Of a stretch of 64,000 nucleotides of DNA, positions 61,009 through 64,000 are shown piece after piece (within the stretch, counting starts at the first letter, position 1; each line of letters begins with the position of its first letter). A model generated the notes under the pieces. That model worked only from the letters and a program-made list of their open reading frames with translations, did no database searches and was not told where the DNA came from. The stretch comes from Mannheimia indoligenes (lineage in GTDB: Bacteria > Pseudomonadota > Gammaproteobacteria > Enterobacterales > Pasteurellaceae), in NCBI RefSeq assembly GCF_036880405.1, contig NZ_JBAJJM010000008.1, positions 82,866 through 146,865 on the forward strand, written 5' to 3'. A program made the translations under genes and the position numbers.

Positions 61009-61851
61009 ATGAAAGTTGGATTAGTGCTGGAAGGTGGCGGTTTGCGAGGAATTTTTACCGCAGGCGTATTAGATGTATTTTTAGATGAAAATATTCATAT
61101 AGACGGTGCAATCGGGGTTTCTGCCGGAGCACTGTTCGGTGTGAATTTCCCATCTAAACAAAAAGGCAGAGCATTACGATATAACAAAAAATATGCTAAA
61201 GATAAGCGTTATATGGGGATTCACAGCTTGCTCACTACAGGTAATATTGTGAATCGTGATTTTGCCTATTATGAACTTCCCTCGACTCTTGACCCATTCG
61301 ATCAAAAAGCCTTTGAACAATCCGGAATGGATTTTTGGGTAACGGTAACCAATGTGGAAACAGGCGAGCCCGAATATATTAAAATCACCAATGCTTTTGA
61401 GCAGATGGAAGCTTTTCGAGCTACCTCATCAATGCCTATTGTTTCAAAAATCGTAGAAATTGATGGCAAAAAATATTTAGACGGCGGCGTTTCGGATAGC
61501 ATTCCTGTACAGAAATTTATTGAAATGGGCTACGATAAAATTATCGTCATACTAACTCGCCCGCTTGAATATCGTAAGAAACCAAGCTCAATGTGGCTGT
61601 TTAAGTGCTTCTATAAAAAATACCCGAAATTAGTCGAGCGTTGGGCTAATCGCTATTCAGAATACAATCAAGCTGTTGAGCAAGTTATTCAACTCAATGA
61701 AAAGCAACAAATTTTCGTTATTCGCCCAAGCAAGACGCTTAAAATCGGTCGATTAGAAAAAGATGTGAATAAGATACAGGCAATGTACGACTTAGGTGTG
61801 GAAGATGCAAAAAATGCGTTAGTTCAATTAAAGGCTTATTTGGCAAAATAG
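61009..61851 (+). CDS. Patatin-like phospholipase (YjjU-like)
   Basis: 280 residues. Oxyanion loop GLVLEGGGLRGIFTAGVLDV, nucleophile Ser in GAIGVSAGALFGVNF (GVSAG), and the catalytic Asp in YLDGGVSDSIPVQ. These are the three parts of the patatin Ser-Asp dyad active site. C-terminal half resembles E. coli YjjU, including VIVILTRPLEYRKK. No signal peptide. Divergent from the TfoX_N gene, convergent with nothing until the metK promoter region. Confidence 0.88.
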   Translation: MKVGLVLEGGGLRGIFTAGVLDVFLDENIHIDGAIGVSAGALFGVNFPSKQKGRALRYNKKYAKDKRYMGIHSLLTTGNIVNRDFAYYELPSTLDPFDQKAFEQSGMDFWVTVTNVETGEPEYIKITNAFEQMEAFRATSSMPIVSKIVEIDGKKYLDGGVSDSIPVQKFIEMGYDKIIVILTRPLEYRKKPSSMWLFKCFYKKYPKLVERWANRYSEYNQAVEQVIQLNEKQQIFVIRPSKTLKIGRLEKDVNKIQAMYDLGVEDAKNALVQLKAYLAK

Positions 61852-61891
61852 CCAAATTCCATTTGCCTAAAACGTTCAAAAAATATATTAT

Positions 61892-61907
61892 AGACGTCTA
61901 GATGGAA
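61892..61907 (+). promoter_or_regulatory. MetJ operator upstream of metK
   Basis: agacgtct (61892-61899) with second box agatggaa (61900-61907), the same arrangement as before metN. It is about 170 bp before the metK start, with the 92-bp repeat in between, so the promoter lies farther upstream than usual or transcripts carry a long leader. Confidence 0.8.
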
Positions 61908-61945
61908 ATACTTCCAAACGAAATTTCAACAAGCGGTTCATATTT

Positions 61946-62037
61946 GTAAATTTTTTACAACAAACGCTTGCGTTTGAACGTTGGCTTTGCCAACGGCTCC
62001 GAAGGAGCGAGCGTAGCGAGTAAAAAAGACCGCTTGT
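61946..62037 (-). repeat. 92-bp three-hairpin repeat, copy B
   Basis: Inverted relative to the copy at 54099-54189. On the minus strand it reads acaagcggt, then a stretch with two ctcgct repeats, gctccttcggagc, cgttggcaaagccaacg and caaacgcaagcgtttg, each a perfect palindromic stem, then aaaaaattt. Both copies keep the hairpins; at the loop-closing pair of the middle stem C-G in B is T-A in A. The element lies between the MetJ operator and metK. Confidence 0.75.
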
Positions 62038-62077
62038 TATTATTTATAATCCGATATTTAAGATAGAGAGGAATACA

Positions 62078-63229
62078 ATGGCAATTAATTTATTTACTTC
62101 TGAGTCCGTTTCAGAAGGGCACCCGGATAAAATCGCAGATCAAATTTCAGATGCGGTATTAGATGAAATTTTAAAACAGGATCCAAAAGCTCGTGTTGCG
62201 TGTGAAACTTACGTTAAAACAGGTATGGCATTAGTAGGCGGTGAAATTACCACTTCTGCTTGGGTTGATATTGAAAACTTAACTCGCCAAGTCATTTGCG
62301 ATATTGGCTATACTCATTCAGATATGGGCTTTGACGCTCACTCTTGTGCGGTATTAAATGCTATCGGTAAACAATCTCCGGATATCAATCAAGGCGTGGA
62401 TAGAGCAGATCCATTAGAGCAAGGTGCTGGCGACCAAGGGATTATGTTTGGCTATGCAACCAACGAAACCGAAGTGTTAATGCCGGCTCCAATCACTTAC
62501 GCACACCGCTTAATGGAACAACAAGCGAAAGTACGTAAATCAGGTAAATTAGACTGGTTACGCCCGGATGCAAAAAGCCAATTAACCTTTGCTTATGAAA
62601 ATAACAAAATTATTGGTATTGATGCAGTGGTGCTTTCTACCCAACACGCTGAACATATTTCACAAAAAGATTTGATTGAAGGTGTGATGGAAGAAATTAT
62701 CAAGCCGGTATTACCAAGCGAATGGTTAAGCCAAAATACCAAATATTTCATTAACCCGACCGGTCGTTTCGTGATTGGTGGTCCAATGGGTGACTGTGGT
62801 TTAACAGGCCGTAAAATTATTGTGGATACCTACGGTGGTGCAGCCCGTCACGGCGGTGGTGCATTCTCAGGTAAAGACCCATCAAAAGTGGACCGCTCAG
62901 CGGCTTATGCCGCTCGCTATGTTGCGAAAAACATCGTAGCCGCAGGTTTAGCTGATCGTTGTGAAATCCAACTTTCTTACGCTATCGGTGTTGCTGATCC
63001 AACCTCAATTATGGTGGAAACTTTTGGCACAGGTAAAGTGAGCAATGAAACTTTAGTGAAATTAATCTACCAAAACTTTGATTTACGCCCTTACGGCTTA
63101 ATCAAAATGTTAGATTTAATCAAACCAATCTACCGCGAAACTGCCGCCTACGGTCACTTCGGACGTGAACATTTCCCTTGGGAACAAACAGATAAAGCTG
63201 AAGCATTACGTGCAGGCGCGAATCTGTAA
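62078..63229 (+). CDS. metK: S-adenosylmethionine synthetase
   Basis: Makes SAM, the MetJ co-repressor, from methionine and ATP. 383 residues (E. coli 384). Signatures: ESVSEGHPDKIADQISDAVLD split as EGHPDKIADQISDAVLD, GAGDQGIMFGYATNE, GGGAFSGKDPSKVDRSAAYA, FGHFGREHFPWEQTD. Ribosome-binding site agagagga. Single gene ending in a strong terminator, convergent with an rRNA operon. Confidence 0.97.
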   Translation: MAINLFTSESVSEGHPDKIADQISDAVLDEILKQDPKARVACETYVKTGMALVGGEITTSAWVDIENLTRQVICDIGYTHSDMGFDAHSCAVLNAIGKQSPDINQGVDRADPLEQGAGDQGIMFGYATNETEVLMPAPITYAHRLMEQQAKVRKSGKLDWLRPDAKSQLTFAYENNKIIGIDAVVLSTQHAEHISQKDLIEGVMEEIIKPVLPSEWLSQNTKYFINPTGRFVIGGPMGDCGLTGRKIIVDTYGGAARHGGGAFSGKDPSKVDRSAAYAARYVAKNIVAAGLADRCEIQLSYAIGVADPTSIMVETFGTGKVSNETLVKLIYQNFDLRPYGLIKMLDLIKPIYRETAAYGHFGREHFPWEQTDKAEALRAGANL

Positions 63230-63243
63230 ATAGATATATAAAG

Positions 63244-63277
63244 AAAAACAGTAAAGAGAGCAATCTTTACTGTTTTT
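63244..63277 (+). terminator. Intrinsic terminator after metK
   Basis: Stem aaaaacagtaaag/ctttactgttttt (63244-63256, 63265-63277) and T-run. Confidence 0.88.
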
Positions 63278-63640
63278 TTCTAAATTCACTTCTTTAACTT
63301 AACAATATTATCCATTAAGTAATTCCTTTGCCTAAATATAAATATGAAAGAAAGCAACCCTTTCTATTCGAATTTTGTAAATGTACCTGGCTCTTATATA
63401 ATTTATCGCTTGCAATATTTTTAGCAGAAATAACCGCTTGTATTTACCATAAATACAAATGGTCATTTTTTAACTCAATTTTTCTCTTTTTGAAAACCAA
63501 AACCACGTACATCGCTGTACGGGGTTTTGATTTTTTTGGGGTTCTTTTTACAAGCAGTCATTTCTGTTAAAAACCTTGCAAGCGATAATAAAAATAAAAA
63601 AATAGAGGCTGTCCTAGATATAAAACCAAAATAAAATAAA
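63278..63640. other. Spacer between metK and the rRNA operon
   Basis: No supportable gene. It contains an isolated uptake signal (accgcttgt at about 63432), a second hairpin-like repeat around 63500-63530 (aaaaccacgtac / gtacggggtttt, one mismatch, followed by gattttttt), and AT-rich sequence. A short open frame at 63328-63570 runs through these structures and has no ribosome-binding site, so it is not counted as a gene. Confidence 0.5.
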
Positions 63641-63670
63641 AAGCCCCTAAGTATCTCTACTTAGGGGCTT
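63641..63670 (-). terminator. Terminator of the rRNA operon
   Basis: Stem aagcccctaagta/tacttaggggctt (63641-63653, 63658-63670), followed on the minus strand by UUUUUAUUUUAUU-like sequence. Confidence 0.9.
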
Positions 63671-63693
63671 CCTTCGCTTTCGCTTAAATTAAT

Positions 63694-63811
63694 ATCCCGA
63701 TGATGCTCTACTCTCACATGGCGAATCACCACACTACCATCGACGTTACGGCATTTCACTTCTGAGTTCGGAATGGAGTCAGGTGGGACAACCGCACTAT
63801 TGTCATCGGGA
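63694..63811 (-). rRNA. rrf: 5S ribosomal RNA
   Basis: On the minus strand the sequence contains the 5S core cccacctgactccattccg (recognised from E. coli 5S) and aactcagaagtgaaatgccg, then gatggtagtgtgg and gagagtagagcatcatcggga. The 5' end tcccgatga pairs with the 3' end tcatcggga as helix I. Ends set from that helix, so they may be off by one or two bases. Confidence 0.93.
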
Positions 63812-63916
63812 AAATTCGGTTAAAATCTAAAAACAAGCTGTTTCTCTGAGTCTTTCTTTTCGTCTATTCTTTCGTTTATCTTACTTCGCTTTGTGTTAAA
63901 AACACTTGAGCGTTGT

Positions 63917-64000
63917 ATAGTTAAGCCTCTCGGGCAATTAGTATGGGTTAGCTCAATGTATCACTACACTTACACACCCCACCTATCTACGTCGTAGTCT
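63917..64000 (-). rRNA. rrl: 23S ribosomal RNA, 3' end
   Basis: The minus strand reads ggtggggtgtgtaagtg, gctaacccatactaattgcc and gagaggcttaact, the terminal helix of 23S rRNA (E. coli ends ...gaggcttaacctt). Only the 3' end is in the window; most of the gene and the rest of the operon lie to the right. The exact end is approximate. No tRNA lies between 23S and 5S. Confidence 0.9.

Noticed and set aside
63328..63570. 80-codon open frame between metK and 5S rRNA.
   Set aside because: It has no ribosome-binding site, crosses an uptake signal and a terminator-like hairpin, and has hydrophobic low-complexity composition.
1..64000. CRISPR arrays, insertion sequences, prophage or integrative-element genes.
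   Set aside because: No tandem direct repeats with regular spacers, transposase, integrase or phage structural sequence was seen.

Overview
The window is a stretch of a low-GC gammaproteobacterial chromosome from the family Pasteurellaceae. Dozens of copies of the DNA uptake signal core ACAAGCGGT are present, many as inverted pairs just downstream of genes. This core marks the Actinobacillus pleuropneumoniae / Mannheimia haemolytica subclade; the Haemophilus influenzae type, AAGTGCGGT, is almost absent. Three tandem MetQ-type lipoprotein genes behind metNI match the plpA-plpB-plpC cluster described from Mannheimia (Pasteurella) haemolytica, so a Mannheimia species is the best guess. Nearly all genes are intact core metabolism. 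I see no prophage, insertion sequence, CRISPR array or integron.

Layout. 1-9.97 kb: 3' end of malQ, a YidE-type transporter, a Na+/H+ antiporter-family protein, xthA, the LPS-export genes lptC-lptA-lptB followed by ptsN-rapZ (rpoN and hpf, which sit between them in enterics, are absent), and a ubiquinone-biosynthesis hydroxylase. 10.1-15.8 kb: two paralogous lipoproteins converge on the MetJ-controlled metN-metI-plpA-plpB-plpC methionine uptake operon. 16-21.4 kb: proline catabolism and uptake (putA, putP), visibly richer in GC. 21.7-31.5 kb: cysS, ppiB, an AEC permease, fdhD, and the selenocysteine formate dehydrogenase fdnGHI with fdhE. 31.5-36.8 kb: a small exported protein, gorA, a YqhA-family membrane protein, a nitroreductase and rep. 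37-43.2 kb: potABC without potD, a tiny protein resembling the N-terminal domain of MalQ, sodC, asd and metR. 43.3-50.5 kb: ftsX-ftsE-ftsY, rsmD, a dsDNA-mimic protein, a flavin reductase, tehB, purM behind a PurR operator, and a DUF1294 protein. 50.6-58 kb: aspA, a SapF-like ATPase with altered catalytic motifs, azlCD, an orphan AfuA-type binding protein, ndh, a SprT protein and RNase I. 58-64 kb: dld, an acetyltransferase, a TfoX N-domain protein, a patatin-like phospholipase, metK behind a MetJ operator, then the 3' end of an rRNA operon (5S and 23S, minus strand).

Themes. Methionine/SAM metabolism recurs (metNI-plpABC, metR, metK, two matching MetJ operators). Respiratory flexibility is clear: formate dehydrogenase-N, Ndh, Dld, aspartase for fumarate supply, and candidate FNR and CRP sites. 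The least explained items are a 91-92 bp three-hairpin repeat present twice in opposite orientations with an uptake signal at one edge (54.1 and 62.0 kb), the stand-alone MalQ-N-like gene, the atypical SapF, and the five consecutive lipoprotein genes. I found no clear new multi-gene system. All calls are by eye from sequence and remembered family features; no database search was run.
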